From Kibdelosporangium aridum (GTDB lineage: Bacteria > Actinomycetota > Actinomycetes > Mycobacteriales > Pseudonocardiaceae), in contig NZ_FWXV01000009.1 in the NCBI RefSeq assembly GCF_900176515.1, forward strand, positions 62,001 to 126,000: a DNA stretch of 64,000 bases, given 5' to 3'. Position 1 is the stretch's first letter, and the number at the start of each line of letters is the position of its first letter. A model generated the notes under the pieces. That model saw only the letters and a list, made by a program, of their open reading frames with translations. It had not been told where the DNA came from and searched no databases. The translations under genes and the position numbers were made by a program. Shown here piece by piece: positions 1 through 8,335 of the stretch.

Positions 1-375
1 GTTCTTGCCGTGGATGTCGTTCGCGATGGCGCCACCGACGGTCACCTGACGCGTCCCCGGCAGCACCGGCACCCACAACCCGTGCGGCAGCGCCTCACGC
101 ATCAGCTTGTCGAGGCTCACACCGGCGTCCAGGTCGACAAGACCCGAGCCGGGATCGATCGAATGGATCCGGTCCAGCGCGGTCATGTCGACGACCAGGC
201 CACCCGCGTTCTGCGCCGGGTCGCCGTAGGAGCGGCCGAGACCACGCGCGATGACGCCACGCGAGCCCGCCGAAGTCACCGCCTTCGCGATGACCTCGAC
301 GTCCGGCGTGGACAGCACAGTGGCGACGGATGGGGCGGTACGGCCCCATCCGTGCAGCGTCCGGAGTTCTGTCAC
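1..375 (-). CDS. dprE1: DprE1, decaprenylphosphoryl-beta-D-ribose 2'-oxidase (N-terminal part)
   Basis: Only the first 125 codons are in the window; the gene runs off the left edge. The product starts with a GWGRTAPS motif and continues with RGLGRSYGDPAQN and LPGTRQVTVGGAI, the FAD-binding signature of the GlcD/VAO-type oxidase DprE1. With DprE2 this enzyme makes decaprenyl-phospho-arabinose for cell-wall arabinogalactan, at the inner face of the membrane. The start is a GTG three bases after the asnB stop, so the two genes are read in tandem. The match to mycobacterial DprE1 is close residue by residue over this stretch. The catalytic C-terminal part, including the Cys targeted by benzothiazinones, is not visible. 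Confidence 0.9.
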   Translation of the reverse strand, partial: MTELRTLHGWGRTAPSVATVLSTPDVEVIAKAVTSAGSRGVIARGLGRSYGDPAQNAGGLVVDMTALDRIHSIDPGSGLVDLDAGVSLDKLMREALPHGLWVPVLPGTRQVTVGGAIANDIHGKN

Positions 376-378
376 GGG

Positions 379-2304
379 TCAGAGCCGGACCGGGTAGTGG
401 GGCTCGGGAACCTGCGGGCGGATCCGGCCTTCGGCGAAGATGCCGTACCAGATCATGAACACCAGCAAGGCCCACAGCCGCCTGCTGTGGTCGATCTCGT
501 TGCGGCGGTGCTCTTCCAGCATCTCCAGCACGGCCGCCTTGTCCAGGAACGGGTCGGTGGCCGAGTCGCGGATGATCCCGGCGGCCCACTCGTACATTTC
601 CTCACGCAGCCAGTGCCGCACCGGCACGGGGAAGCCGAGCTTGCGCCGGTTGAGCACGTGTGCGGGCACGATGTCGCGCATCGCGGCACGCAGCGCGTAC
701 TTCGTGGTCTCCTTGGTGATCTTCTCCTCGAGCGGGATGCGCGAGGCGACCTTGAAGACCTCCGGGTCCAGGAACGGCACGCGCAGCTCGAGCGAGTTGG
801 CCATGGTCACCTTGTCGGCCTTGACCAGGATGTCGCCACGCAGCCACGTGAACAGGTCCACGTGCTGCATCCGGGTCACCGGGTCCCAGTCCTTGGAGAT
901 CCGGTAGTACGGCGCGGTGACGTCCATGTGGCCGATCGCCGGGTTGAACGTCCGCAGCACCCGCTGGATCTGGTCGTCGCGGAAGATGCGCGCGTTGCCG
1001 TAGTAGCGCTCTTCCAGCTTCAACGCGCCGCGGCGCAGCAAGTCCTTGCCGCGCTTGCCTTCCGGCAGCTTCGTCGACAGGTTGCCCATCGCCTTGCGCA
1101 GCGCGCCGGGCACCTTTTCGAACGCCGCCAAGGAAATCGGCTCGCGGTAGATCGTGTAACCGCCGAACAGCTCGTCCGCGCCCTCGCCGGAGAGCACCAC
1201 CTTCACGTACTGCCGGGCCTCGCGGGCGATGAACCACAACGGCACCAACGCCGGGTCGGCCACCGGATCGTCCAGGTACCACACGATCAGCGGCAGGGTC
1301 TCCATCACTTCCTGCGGGGAGACCGTGCGGACCACGTGTTTCACGCCGATGGCCGCTGCCGATTCGGCGGCGACGTCCACTTCGGAGTAACCCTGGCGCT
1401 CGAACCCGGTGGTGAACGTGATCAGGTCCGGGTTGTGCTGTTTGGCCAGTGCCGCGATCGCGGTCGAGTCGATACCGCCGGAGAGGAACGAGCCGACTGT
1501 CACGTCAGCGCGCATGTGCTTGGCGACCGAGTCGCGCATCACCGCGGCGATGTCCGAGTGCAGCCGGCCTGACTCGTACTGGCTGACCGACAACGGGCGG
1601 AAGTTCGGGTCGAAGTACCGGTTCATGGTCATCGTGCCGTCCGGCGTGACCGTGAACGACGTGCCGGACTCGATCCGCCGGACCGTGTCGTGCATGGTCT
1701 CCGGCTCCGGCACGTACTGCAGGACGATGTAGTGCTGCAGCGCCGTCTTGTCCAACCGCGGCGACATGCCCAGCGTGCGGCCCAGTGCGAGCAGGCTCTT
1801 CTTCTCGCTGGCGAACGCCATCCCGCCGGGGCCGGACGCGTAGAACAGCGGCTTGATGCCGAACGGGTCCCGCGCGCCGAACAGCGTCTGCCGGTGCGAG
1901 TCCCAGATCAGGAACGCGAACATGCCGCGGAAGCGCTTCACGACATCGGGGCCGTAGAAGTGGTACGCGGCCACCATCGCCTCGGCCTCGCCGTCGGTGG
2001 CGAACTTGAGGTTGAACTCGCGTTTCAGATCCGCGCGCAGCTCGAGGTAGTTGTAGACCTCGCCGTTGAACAGGATGGTGTACCGGTTCGGCGCCTCCAC
2101 CGGGCCCCAGTGCAGTGGCTGGTGGGAATGCGCGATGTCGACGATCGACAACCGGTTGAAGCCGAAGATCACCCCGCGGTCGGCCCACGTGCCGCTCTCG
2201 TCGGGGCCGCGGTGCCGCTGGCAGCGCAGTGCCGCGTCGACCGCGCTACGGGCCGCGTCGGCGTCGAGTTCAGAGGGGCAGACCAGGCCAAGCAGACCGC
2301 ACAC
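379..2304 (-). CDS. asnB: Asparagine synthase (glutamine-hydrolysing), AsnB type
   Basis: Predicted 641-residue two-domain enzyme that makes asparagine from aspartate, glutamine and ATP. The N-terminal glutaminase domain needs a free Cys2 after removal of the initiator. A GTG-TGC pair at 2304-2299 supplies it (VCGLLGLV), so this start is preferred to the in-frame ATG 30 codons upstream. A GGAAGG element precedes it. The RHRGPDESG and FNGEVYNY motifs belong to the amidotransferase half. The synthetase half has the SGGIDS PP-loop for ATP. In M. tuberculosis the orthologue (Rv2201) also sits divergent from ctaC; the AsnB/LtsA group there has been linked to amidation of peptidoglycan precursors as well as to Asn supply. 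Confidence 0.93.
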   Translation of the reverse strand: MCGLLGLVCPSELDADAARSAVDAALRCQRHRGPDESGTWADRGVIFGFNRLSIVDIAHSHQPLHWGPVEAPNRYTILFNGEVYNYLELRADLKREFNLKFATDGEAEAMVAAYHFYGPDVVKRFRGMFAFLIWDSHRQTLFGARDPFGIKPLFYASGPGGMAFASEKKSLLALGRTLGMSPRLDKTALQHYIVLQYVPEPETMHDTVRRIESGTSFTVTPDGTMTMNRYFDPNFRPLSVSQYESGRLHSDIAAVMRDSVAKHMRADVTVGSFLSGGIDSTAIAALAKQHNPDLITFTTGFERQGYSEVDVAAESAAAIGVKHVVRTVSPQEVMETLPLIVWYLDDPVADPALVPLWFIAREARQYVKVVLSGEGADELFGGYTIYREPISLAAFEKVPGALRKAMGNLSTKLPEGKRGKDLLRRGALKLEERYYGNARIFRDDQIQRVLRTFNPAIGHMDVTAPYYRISKDWDPVTRMQHVDLFTWLRGDILVKADKVTMANSLELRVPFLDPEVFKVASRIPLEEKITKETTKYALRAAMRDIVPAHVLNRRKLGFPVPVRHWLREEMYEWAAGIIRDSATDPFLDKAAVLEMLEEHRRNEIDHSRRLWALLVFMIWYGIFAEGRIRPQVPEPHYPVRL

Positions 2305-2443
2305 GCTCTCGGATACCTTCCGGTCGAGTGGTGTTTGAATGGCCAGTATGCCCTCTGCGGGATTCGGCGCGACGCGCGCAGGGCCCTGATCCACGTCACA
2401 TATGTCGCTGAGCTACGCTCCCGCAGGAGCGAAACGCTCAAAG

Positions 2444-2467
2444 ACTTGCTTGCAGAGCCGAGCATCA
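2444..2467. repeat. Divergent copy of the dispersed 29-nt element, between asnB and ctaC
   Basis: The sequence ACTTGCTTGC-AGAGCCGAG-CATCA matches the reverse complement of two near-identical copies at 44874-44902 and 49459-49487, with one missing base and one substitution (AGAGTCGAG there). All three copies lie between divergently transcribed genes. The end is 35 bp before the ctaC start. Function unknown; an operator or a promoter-proximal element is the simplest reading. Confidence 0.6.
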
Positions 2468-2502
2468 AACCCTGCAAGTCGCGGCAAGGAGGAGAGCGAA
2501 CG

Positions 2503-3435
2503 GTGAGCCAAGAGGAGCGCTCGCGCAAGCGCAGGCTGGCCAAGGTCATCGGGCTGGTCGGCCTGGTCGCGTTCGCGGCGACCGGCTGCTCGACCGATGA
2601 GGTGCTGCGGTTCGGCTGGCCGGTGGGTGTCACCGAGCAGGCCGACGACATGCGCAGGCTGTGGACCGGGTCGGTGATCGCGTCACTGGTCGTCGGTGTC
2701 ATCACGTGGGTGCTGATCCTGTGGCCGGTCGCGTTCCACCGCAAGAAGGGCGACAAGCTGCCCCGGCAGACCCAGTACAACAACGTGCTGGAGCTGATCT
2801 ACACCGGTATCCCGGTGATCATCGTGGTCGTGCTGTTCGTGTTCACCGCGAGCACCGAGAACCGGGTGCTGGCCAAGACCGACAAGCCGGACCTGAAGGT
2901 CCAGGCGCTGGCCTTCCAGTGGAACTGGGACTTCAGCTACCTGGAGTCCAATGGCACCAAGCCGACCGTCCAGGGCGGCGGCGAAGTGCACACGGTCGGC
3001 AGCACGCGGGAGATCCCGCTGCTGGTCGTGCCGGCCGGGCGGGTGGTCGAGTACCAGCTGCGGGCGCGGGACGTGATCCACTCGTTCTACGTGCCGGAGA
3101 TGCACTTCAAGCGGGACGTCTTCCCGTACCCGGAGAAGAACAACCAGGACAACACGTTCCAGAACAAGATCGACCGTCCTGGCTCGTTCGTCGGCCGGTG
3201 CGCGGAGCTGTGCGGCTCGTACCACGCGTTCATGAACTTCGAGGTCCGTGCGCTGCCGGGTGAGCAGTTCGACCAGTACCTGCGCCTGCGGACCCAGATC
3301 AACCCGCGCACCGCGGCGCCGTACACCGCCGCAGAGGCCTTGACGCAGATGAACTGCGGCGAGCTGTGCACGCCGTACGCGGTGACCACGTCTCCGTTCA
3401 ACCCCGACCGCACCGCGCGGACGGCTTCGGGCTGA
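2503..3435 (+). CDS. ctaC: Cytochrome c oxidase subunit II
   Basis: 310-residue CuA subunit of the aa3 oxidase. It accepts electrons from the diheme cytochrome QcrC in the bcc-aa3 supercomplex. An N-terminal lipoprotein signal ends in an AATGC lipobox (Cys29), followed by two membrane helices (about 55-77 and 97-118) and the periplasmic cupredoxin domain. All CuA ligands are visible: His193, Cys233, Cys237, His241 and Met244. The GTG start at 2503 is chosen because a full AAGGAGG ribosome site lies at 2487-2493; the open frame extends far upstream but without a start signal. The gene is followed by ctaF 20 bp downstream. The C-terminal tail beyond the CuA domain is typical of actinobacterial CtaC. 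Confidence 0.95.
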   Translation: MSQEERSRKRRLAKVIGLVGLVAFAATGCSTDEVLRFGWPVGVTEQADDMRRLWTGSVIASLVVGVITWVLILWPVAFHRKKGDKLPRQTQYNNVLELIYTGIPVIIVVVLFVFTASTENRVLAKTDKPDLKVQALAFQWNWDFSYLESNGTKPTVQGGGEVHTVGSTREIPLLVVPAGRVVEYQLRARDVIHSFYVPEMHFKRDVFPYPEKNNQDNTFQNKIDRPGSFVGRCAELCGSYHAFMNFEVRALPGEQFDQYLRLRTQINPRTAAPYTAAEALTQMNCGELCTPYAVTTSPFNPDRTARTASG

Positions 3436-3455
3436 GGGGCACGGGAGAAGGAACC

Positions 3456-3854
3456 ATGAAGGTCGAAGCCAAAATCTTCCACATCTGCACGGCGTTCTTC
3501 TTCGCCGCGGCGATCCTCTACGGCTTCTGGGCCAAAGAGGTGGTCGGCATCGTCGGGCTGACCCTGACCGGCGGCCTGTCGCTGATCGTCGGCAGCTACT
3601 TCAGCTTCGTGGCGCGCCGCGTTGAGGAGCGCCCCGAGGACAACCCCGAGGCCGAGGTCAGCGACGGCGCGGGTGAGCTGGGCTTCTTCAGCCCGGGCAG
3701 CTACTGGCCGGTCGGCTTGGCCGCGTCGGCCGCGCTGACCGGGTTCGCGCTGGCGTACTTCCACATCTGGCTGCTGGTGATCGGCATCGTCTGCATCCTG
3801 ATCACCGTGGGCGGCCTGGTCTTCGAGTACCACACCCAGCCCGACAAGGACTGA
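3456..3854 (+). CDS. ctaF: Cytochrome c oxidase subunit IV (actinobacterial)
   Basis: 132-residue membrane protein with four hydrophobic helices (about 7-26, 29-49, 85-103, 105-126), a conserved FWAKE segment after the first helix and an EYHTQPDKD-type C-terminus. It is the small actinobacterial subunit IV of the aa3 oxidase and binds at the edge of subunit I/III in the supercomplex. The ATG follows AGAAGGA with good spacing. It is the last gene of the ctaC-ctaF unit; a strong terminator begins 14 bp after the stop codon. The M. tuberculosis orthologue is next to ctaC as well. Confidence 0.92.
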   Translation: MKVEAKIFHICTAFFFAAAILYGFWAKEVVGIVGLTLTGGLSLIVGSYFSFVARRVEERPEDNPEAEVSDGAGELGFFSPGSYWPVGLAASAALTGFALAYFHIWLLVIGIVCILITVGGLVFEYHTQPDKD

Positions 3855-3867
3855 CACACAACTGCAT

Positions 3868-3907
3868 CGCGAAGGGCCTCCCGCTGTCGAGCGGGAGGCC
3901 CTTCGCG
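3868..3907 (+). terminator. Terminator of ctaC-ctaF
   Basis: Perfect 18-bp inverted repeat (CGCGAAGGGCCTCCCGCT and its complement) with a GTCG loop, 14 bp after the ctaF stop. No T-run follows, as is common in actinomycetes. Confidence 0.85.
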
Positions 3908-3954
3908 CATGTACGGCGCGACCGAGCCGCGCCCGCATGGCCTTCACCGCTGAG

Positions 3955-3972
3955 CGCGACGTTCTCGTCGCG
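3955..3972 (-). terminator. Possible terminator of trpD
   Basis: A 7-bp stem CGCGACG-TTCT-CGTCGCG lies 59-76 bp beyond the trpD stop on the minus strand. Short, and without a T-tract, so only tentative. Confidence 0.3.
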
Positions 3973-4030
3973 GTCACCGCGTGCGCCGCCGAGGGCGTAT
4001 GTGGCCAGGCCCGGCCGGTTCAGGTCGAGA

Positions 4031-5071
4031 TCACTTAGCCAGCGCGCTCGACACGGCCACCCAACGGTCCAACAGGGTCGCCGCTGCGCCCGAATCCACC
4101 GCATCGGCGACCTGGGAGAGCCCGGCCGCCAGATCGGCTGCCAGATCGCCCGTGAAGCCCCGATACGCGGCCACCGCGCCCGCTGCGTTGAGCAGCACCG
4201 CGTTGCGGACGTGGCCCTGCTCGCCTGCCAGCACCTGCCGGACAACTTCGGCGTTGTGCTTGGCGTCTCCGCCGCGCAGGTCCTCGGGTGTGCAGAGGTC
4301 GAGCCCAAATGTGCCCGGATCGATACGTTCGGACCGCACCGTTCCGCCGTCGACGACCCATGCCGAAGTCGTTGCGCACGTGGTGATCTCGTCGAGTCCG
4401 TCGTCACCGCGCACAAGCAGCACAGACGCGCCACGCAGTGCGAACACCTCGGCCATCACCGGCGCGAGACGTTCGAACGCGCAGCCGATCAGGCCAGCCG
4501 CGGGCTGCGCCGGGTTGGTCAACGGCCCCAGCACGTTGAATGCCGTGGGAATCCCCAACTCCGAGCGCACGGGACCGGCGTGCCGCAGTGCCGGGTGGTA
4601 CACCGGCGCGAAGCAGAAGCCGATGCCCAGTTCCTCGACGCACCGCGCGACACCCTCAGGGCCCAACGAGATCGCGATGCCCAGAACCTCAAGCACATCC
4701 GCGGTTCCCGCCTTGGACGACGCCGACCTGTTGCCGTGCTTGACCACGGGTACCCCGGCGGCAGCCGTCACGATCGCGCTCATCGTCGAGATGTTCACGC
4801 TGCCGGACCGGTCACCGCCCGTGCCGACCACGTCGACCGCGCGGATGTCCAGCGCGACCCTGGTGGCGTGCTGCAGCATCCCCGCCGCCATCCCGGCGAT
4901 CTCGCCCGGCGTCTCGCCTTTCCCGCGCAGACCGACGGCGAACCCGGCGATCTGGGCGTTGGTGGCGTTGCCGGACATGATCTCGTTCATCGCCCACGAG
5001 GTGTCCTCGGCGGTCAGGTCACCGCCGCCGACTAAGTGGTTGAGCAGCGCCGGCCAGCTGTCGCGCCGCAT
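4031..5071 (-). CDS. trpD: Anthranilate phosphoribosyltransferase
   Basis: 346-residue enzyme of tryptophan biosynthesis that joins anthranilate to PRPP. The glycosyltransferase family 3 helical domain (LTAEDTSWAMNEIMSG) is followed by the PRPP-binding loop DVVGTGGDRSGSVNIST and the anthranilate-site KHGNRSASS motif. The gene stands alone from the rest of the trp pathway but follows a receiver-like gene by 5 bp, so both are probably one transcript. In mycobacteria trpD also lies beside ctaE, pointing away from it, which supports the call. Confidence 0.95.
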   Translation of the reverse strand: MRRDSWPALLNHLVGGGDLTAEDTSWAMNEIMSGNATNAQIAGFAVGLRGKGETPGEIAGMAAGMLQHATRVALDIRAVDVVGTGGDRSGSVNISTMSAIVTAAAGVPVVKHGNRSASSKAGTADVLEVLGIAISLGPEGVARCVEELGIGFCFAPVYHPALRHAGPVRSELGIPTAFNVLGPLTNPAQPAAGLIGCAFERLAPVMAEVFALRGASVLLVRGDDGLDEITTCATTSAWVVDGGTVRSERIDPGTFGLDLCTPEDLRGGDAKHNAEVVRQVLAGEQGHVRNAVLLNAAGAVAAYRGFTGDLAADLAAGLSQVADAVDSGAAATLLDRWVAVSSALAK

Positions 5072-5076
5072 CGCGC

Positions 5077-5487
5077 TCAGCCCCGGACGGTGGGCAGTTT
5101 GTGCGACCGCAGCACGTCCGCGACCGTCTCAGCGGCGGTCAGCGGGTCGAGCGGGTGCACGAGGACGGCGTCCGCCTGCGACCACGTCGCCAGCCAACGG
5201 TCGTCCTTGCGACGCACCGCGATCACGATCGGCGGGCAGTCGTCGATCTCGTGCTTCAGCTGGCGGCACAGACCCATGCCGCCGGTCGGCTGCGCCTCGC
5301 CGTCGAGGATCGCGAGGTCCGTGTCGCCCGCGTCCATGTGGTAGATGACGTCGGCGACCGTCTCGGCCTCGACGAACGTCACCCTGCCCAGGTCAGCGGC
5401 CGGGCGGCGGCCGACGGCTGTGATGATGCTCTCCCGCACCTCGGGCCGGTGGCTGAAGACCAGGATCGTCAGCGGCTGCGTGCTCAT
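5077..5487 (-). CDS. Stand-alone receiver-like protein upstream of trpD
   Basis: About 136 residues with a CheY-like alternation: a start strand TILVFSHRPEV, a DLAILDGEA segment where a phosphoacceptor Asp would sit, a PPIVIAVRR strand and a VHPLDP loop. The acidic pocket near the N-terminus is not the usual DD pair, and no output domain follows, so it may be a pseudo-receiver or a phosphate shuttle. ATG at 5487 is preferred; a GTG nine codons upstream is possible. The gene ends 5 bp before the trpD start. No histidine kinase is nearby, so a two-component function cannot be claimed. Confidence 0.65.
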   Translation of the reverse strand: MSTQPLTILVFSHRPEVRESIITAVGRRPAADLGRVTFVEAETVADVIYHMDAGDTDLAILDGEAQPTGGMGLCRQLKHEIDDCPPIVIAVRRKDDRWLATWSQADAVLVHPLDPLTAAETVADVLRSHKLPTVRG

Positions 5488-5613
5488 ATCTCCAGCGCCC
5501 TCCGGCTCTCTCACTAGGCCTGATCACGACCAGTGGAATGCTATCGCCACGGGCCCGCGACACGGCCCGCGACCCAACCGGTACCCGACCGGGCGAGGCG
5601 GATAACCGCAAGA

Positions 5614-5619
5614 CATAAT
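5614..5619 (+). promoter_or_regulatory. -10-like hexamer of ctaE (leaderless arrangement)
   Basis: CATAAT ends 7 nt before the GTG at 5627, so transcription should begin at or next to the start codon. No ribosome site is seen. The preceding GCGGATAACCG (5598-5608) recurs at 6262-6272 before qcrC. Confidence 0.45.
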
Positions 5620-5626
5620 GCGTCGC

Positions 5627-6247
5627 GTGACAACAGCTACGCCTTCGATCAGCCAGCGTGTGCACTCGCTGAACCGGCCGAACATGGTCAGTGTGGGCAC
5701 CATCGTGTGGCTGTCCAGTGAGCTGATGTTCTTCGCCGGACTGTTCGCCATGTTCTTCACGGTGAAGGCGCAGAACTCCACCGGTCACTGGCCGCCACCG
5801 CTCACCCCCGGCGGCGAGCCGATCCACCTGGACGTGGTCTTCGCCACGCCGTTCACGGTGATCCTGATCCTCTCGTCGGTCACCTGCCAGCTCGGCGTGT
5901 TCGCGGCCGAGAAGGGCGACGTGTTCGGCCTGCGCCGCTGGTACACGCTGACCCTGGTGATGGGTGCGATCTTCGTTGCCGGCCAGGGCATCGAGTACGT
6001 GAACCTGATCCAGGAGGGCGTCACCATCCCGTCCGGCGGGTTCGGCACGGTCTTCTACCTGACCACCGGCTTCCACGGGCTGCACGTGATCGGCGGTCTG
6101 ATCGCGTTCGTGTACCTGCTGATCCGCACCCGGATGAGCAAGTTCACGCCCGCGCAGGCCACGGCCGCGATCGTGGTCTCGTACTACTGGCACTTCGTCG
6201 ACATCGTGTGGATCGGGCTGTTCGCCGTCATCTACATCGTGCCCTGA
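5627..6247 (+). CDS. ctaE: Cytochrome c oxidase subunit III
   Basis: 206-residue membrane subunit of the aa3 oxidase with the family motifs SLNRPNMVSVGT, SSELMFFAGLFA and FHGLHVIGGL, and the closing YYWHFVDIVWIGLF helix. Five helices are visible, typical of the actinobacterial form lacking the first two helices. GTG 5627 (VTTATPSISQ) is taken as the start; an ATG three codons upstream overlaps the -10-like CATAAT. The gene heads the ctaE-qcrC-qcrA-qcrB cluster that builds the respiratory supercomplex. Confidence 0.93.
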   Translation: MTTATPSISQRVHSLNRPNMVSVGTIVWLSSELMFFAGLFAMFFTVKAQNSTGHWPPPLTPGGEPIHLDVVFATPFTVILILSSVTCQLGVFAAEKGDVFGLRRWYTLTLVMGAIFVAGQGIEYVNLIQEGVTIPSGGFGTVFYLTTGFHGLHVIGGLIAFVYLLIRTRMSKFTPAQATAAIVVSYYWHFVDIVWIGLFAVIYIVP

Positions 6248-6308
6248 CGCTTTCGCATGTAGCGGATAACCGAAACCCGAACTGACTCCAGCAAGGTTGC
6301 CCATCACC

Positions 6309-7148
6309 ATGACGAGTAAGAAGGCGGAAGCCGCCGGGGAGAGCAAGGCGGCGCGCAAGCAAGCCCGCTCCTCCAAGCGGCGCCGGCGGATCTCCGGCCT
6401 GCTCGCGTTGGGCGTGGCGCTCATCGGTGTCGGCGCGTTGTACAGCGCGATCGCCCCCGAACCGCAGACCGCCAACGCCGCACAGGACCCGGCGTTGGTC
6501 CGCAAGGGCGAGCAGATCTACAACAACACCTGCATCACCTGCCACGGTGAGGGCGGCCAGGGTGTGAAGGACCGTGGCCCGAGCCTGATCGGCATCGGTG
6601 AGGCCGCGGTCTACTTCCAGACCTCGACCGGCCGGATGCCGATGGCCGCGCAGAACGCGCAGGCCGAGCGCAAGCCACCGAAGCTCTCCCCCGAGGAGAT
6701 CGACGCGGTCATCGCGTACATCGAGTCGAAGGGCGCGGGCGGCCCGAAGCTGCCTGAGGAGCACGGCCAGCAGCTGCGCGGGGACAACCCGGCGCGCGGT
6801 GGCGAGCTGTTCCGGATGAACTGCGCTTCCTGCCACAACTTCACCGGTCGTGGTGGTGCGCTGTCGTCCGGCAAGTTCGCGCCCGAGCTCGACCCGGCGA
6901 CCGAGGAGCAGCTTTACGCGGCGATGCTGTCCGGTCCGCAGAACATGCCCAAGTTCTCCGACCGCCAGCTTTCGCCGGAGGAGAAGAAGGACATCATCGC
7001 GTACGTCAAGTCGGTGACCGACGGGAACAACAACCCCGGTGGCGCGCCTCTGGGCGGACTCGGACCACAGTCCGAGGGTCTGATCGCGTTCATCGTGGGG
7101 ATGGCGGCGCTGATTGGCATCACGTTGTGGATCGGAGCCAAGTCGTGA
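6309..7148 (+). CDS. qcrC: Diheme cytochrome c subunit of the bc1 complex
   Basis: 279-residue membrane-anchored diheme protein that passes electrons from the Rieske centre straight to CuA of CtaC, so no soluble cytochrome c is needed. An N-terminal basic stretch is followed by a helix (about 34-52). Two CxxCH heme sites are at Cys75-Cys78-His79 (CITCH) and Cys172-Cys175-His176 (CASCH), and a C-terminal anchor helix (GLIAFIVGMAALIG) ends the protein. ATG 6309 is used because AGCAAGG lies 12 bases upstream; TTG 6297 is an alternative. The stop overlaps the qcrA start (GTGA). Confidence 0.94.
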   Translation: MTSKKAEAAGESKAARKQARSSKRRRRISGLLALGVALIGVGALYSAIAPEPQTANAAQDPALVRKGEQIYNNTCITCHGEGGQGVKDRGPSLIGIGEAAVYFQTSTGRMPMAAQNAQAERKPPKLSPEEIDAVIAYIESKGAGGPKLPEEHGQQLRGDNPARGGELFRMNCASCHNFTGRGGALSSGKFAPELDPATEEQLYAAMLSGPQNMPKFSDRQLSPEEKKDIIAYVKSVTDGNNNPGGAPLGGLGPQSEGLIAFIVGMAALIGITLWIGAKS

Positions 7149-8335
7149 GCGAGCAGAACAAAGAAGGCCTGCCGACCGAGGCCGAGCTCGCCGAGATGGA
7201 CCGCGACCAGCTGCTGAAGCTGGGCGGCAAACTCGACGACGTCGAGCTGGTCGAGTACACCGACCCGTGGCCGGTCAAGGGCACCAAGGCGGAGAAGCGC
7301 GCCGAGCGCGCCGTCGCCGCGTGGTTCACCTTGGCCGGGCTGTCCGGGCTGGCGTTCATCGGTGTGTTCCTGTGGTGGCCGTGGCACTACGCCCCGGCCA
7401 ACACCGACGGTCACGTCCTGTACCTGCTGTACACGCCGTTGCTGGGGCTGACCCTGGGTCTGTCGATCCTCGGCGTGGGTGTCGGCGTGGTCATGTACGC
7501 CAAGAAGTTCCTGCCGCACGAGGTCGCGGTGCAGCAGCGGCACGAAGGCCGCTCGACCGAGCTGGACCGGCAGACCTTCGTCGCGCACATGGCCGACGCC
7601 GGTGACCGCAGCACGATCGCCCGCCGGTCGATCATCAAGCGCTCGGCGCTGTTCGGTGCGGGTGCGTTCGGACTGGCCACCGCCGCGTTGCCACTGGGCA
7701 GCCTGATCCACAACCCGCACAAGGACTCGACCAACGAGAACGGCCTGTGGCACACCGGCTGGCTGGCGCACGACGGCGAGCGCGTGTTCCTGCGCCGCGA
7801 CACCGGCGACGCGCACGCCCTCGAGCTGGTCAAGCCGGAGGACCTGGACGCGGGCTCGATGGAGACGGTGTTCCCCTTCCACGCTCCGAAGAGCGCGTCC
7901 GGCGGCGTGGACTACGCCAAGCTGGACGGCATGCTGGCCGGTACCGAGCGGGTCGACGAGCACGAGCTGGTCGAGGCACTGCGCCGCTCGGACAACCCGG
8001 TGATGCTGATTCGCCTGCGCCCCGAGGACGCCAAGCGGGTGGTCAAGCACCAGGGCCAGGAGGACTTCAACTTCGGCGACTACTACGCGTACACGAAGAT
8101 CTGCAGCCACCTCGGCTGCCCGACCTCGCTGTACGAGCAGCGGACCAACCGGATCCTGTGCCCGTGCCACCAGTCGCAGTTCGACGCGTTGCAGTACGCC
8201 AAGCCGATCTTCGGGCCCGCCACGCGCAAACTGGCGCAGTTGCCCATCGAGGTCGACGAGGTGACGGGTTACCTTTATGCCCGACACGACTTCAACGAGG
8301 CGGTCGGACCGGCCTTCTGGGAGCGTAAGTCATGA
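7145..8335 (+). CDS. qcrA: Rieske iron-sulfur subunit of the bc1 complex
   Basis: 396-residue protein with the three N-terminal helices typical of actinobacterial QcrA and a C-terminal Rieske fold. The 2Fe-2S ligands are Cys320, His322, Cys339 and His342 in CSHLGC and CPCHQSQF, with Cys325 and Cys341 placed to form the stabilising disulfide. Before the third helix the protein has an RRSIIKR segment, the twin-arginine-type signal used to insert this helix. GTG overlaps the qcrC stop and the TGA overlaps the qcrB ATG (ATGA), so translation is coupled along the operon. Confidence 0.94.
   Translation: MSEQNKEGLPTEAELAEMDRDQLLKLGGKLDDVELVEYTDPWPVKGTKAEKRAERAVAAWFTLAGLSGLAFIGVFLWWPWHYAPANTDGHVLYLLYTPLLGLTLGLSILGVGVGVVMYAKKFLPHEVAVQQRHEGRSTELDRQTFVAHMADAGDRSTIARRSIIKRSALFGAGAFGLATAALPLGSLIHNPHKDSTNENGLWHTGWLAHDGERVFLRRDTGDAHALELVKPEDLDAGSMETVFPFHAPKSASGGVDYAKLDGMLAGTERVDEHELVEALRRSDNPVMLIRLRPEDAKRVVKHQGQEDFNFGDYYAYTKICSHLGCPTSLYEQRTNRILCPCHQSQFDALQYAKPIFGPATRKLAQLPIEVDEVTGYLYARHDFNEAVGPAFWERKS

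Noticed and set aside
10..1572. Long plus-strand open frame across dprE1 and asnB
   Set aside because: Antisense shadow of high-GC genes; Arg/His/Val-rich product without motifs.
1690..2502. Upstream extension of the ctaC frame
   Set aside because: The lipoprotein signal and the AAGGAGG site set the start at 2503; the extension overlaps asnB on the other strand.
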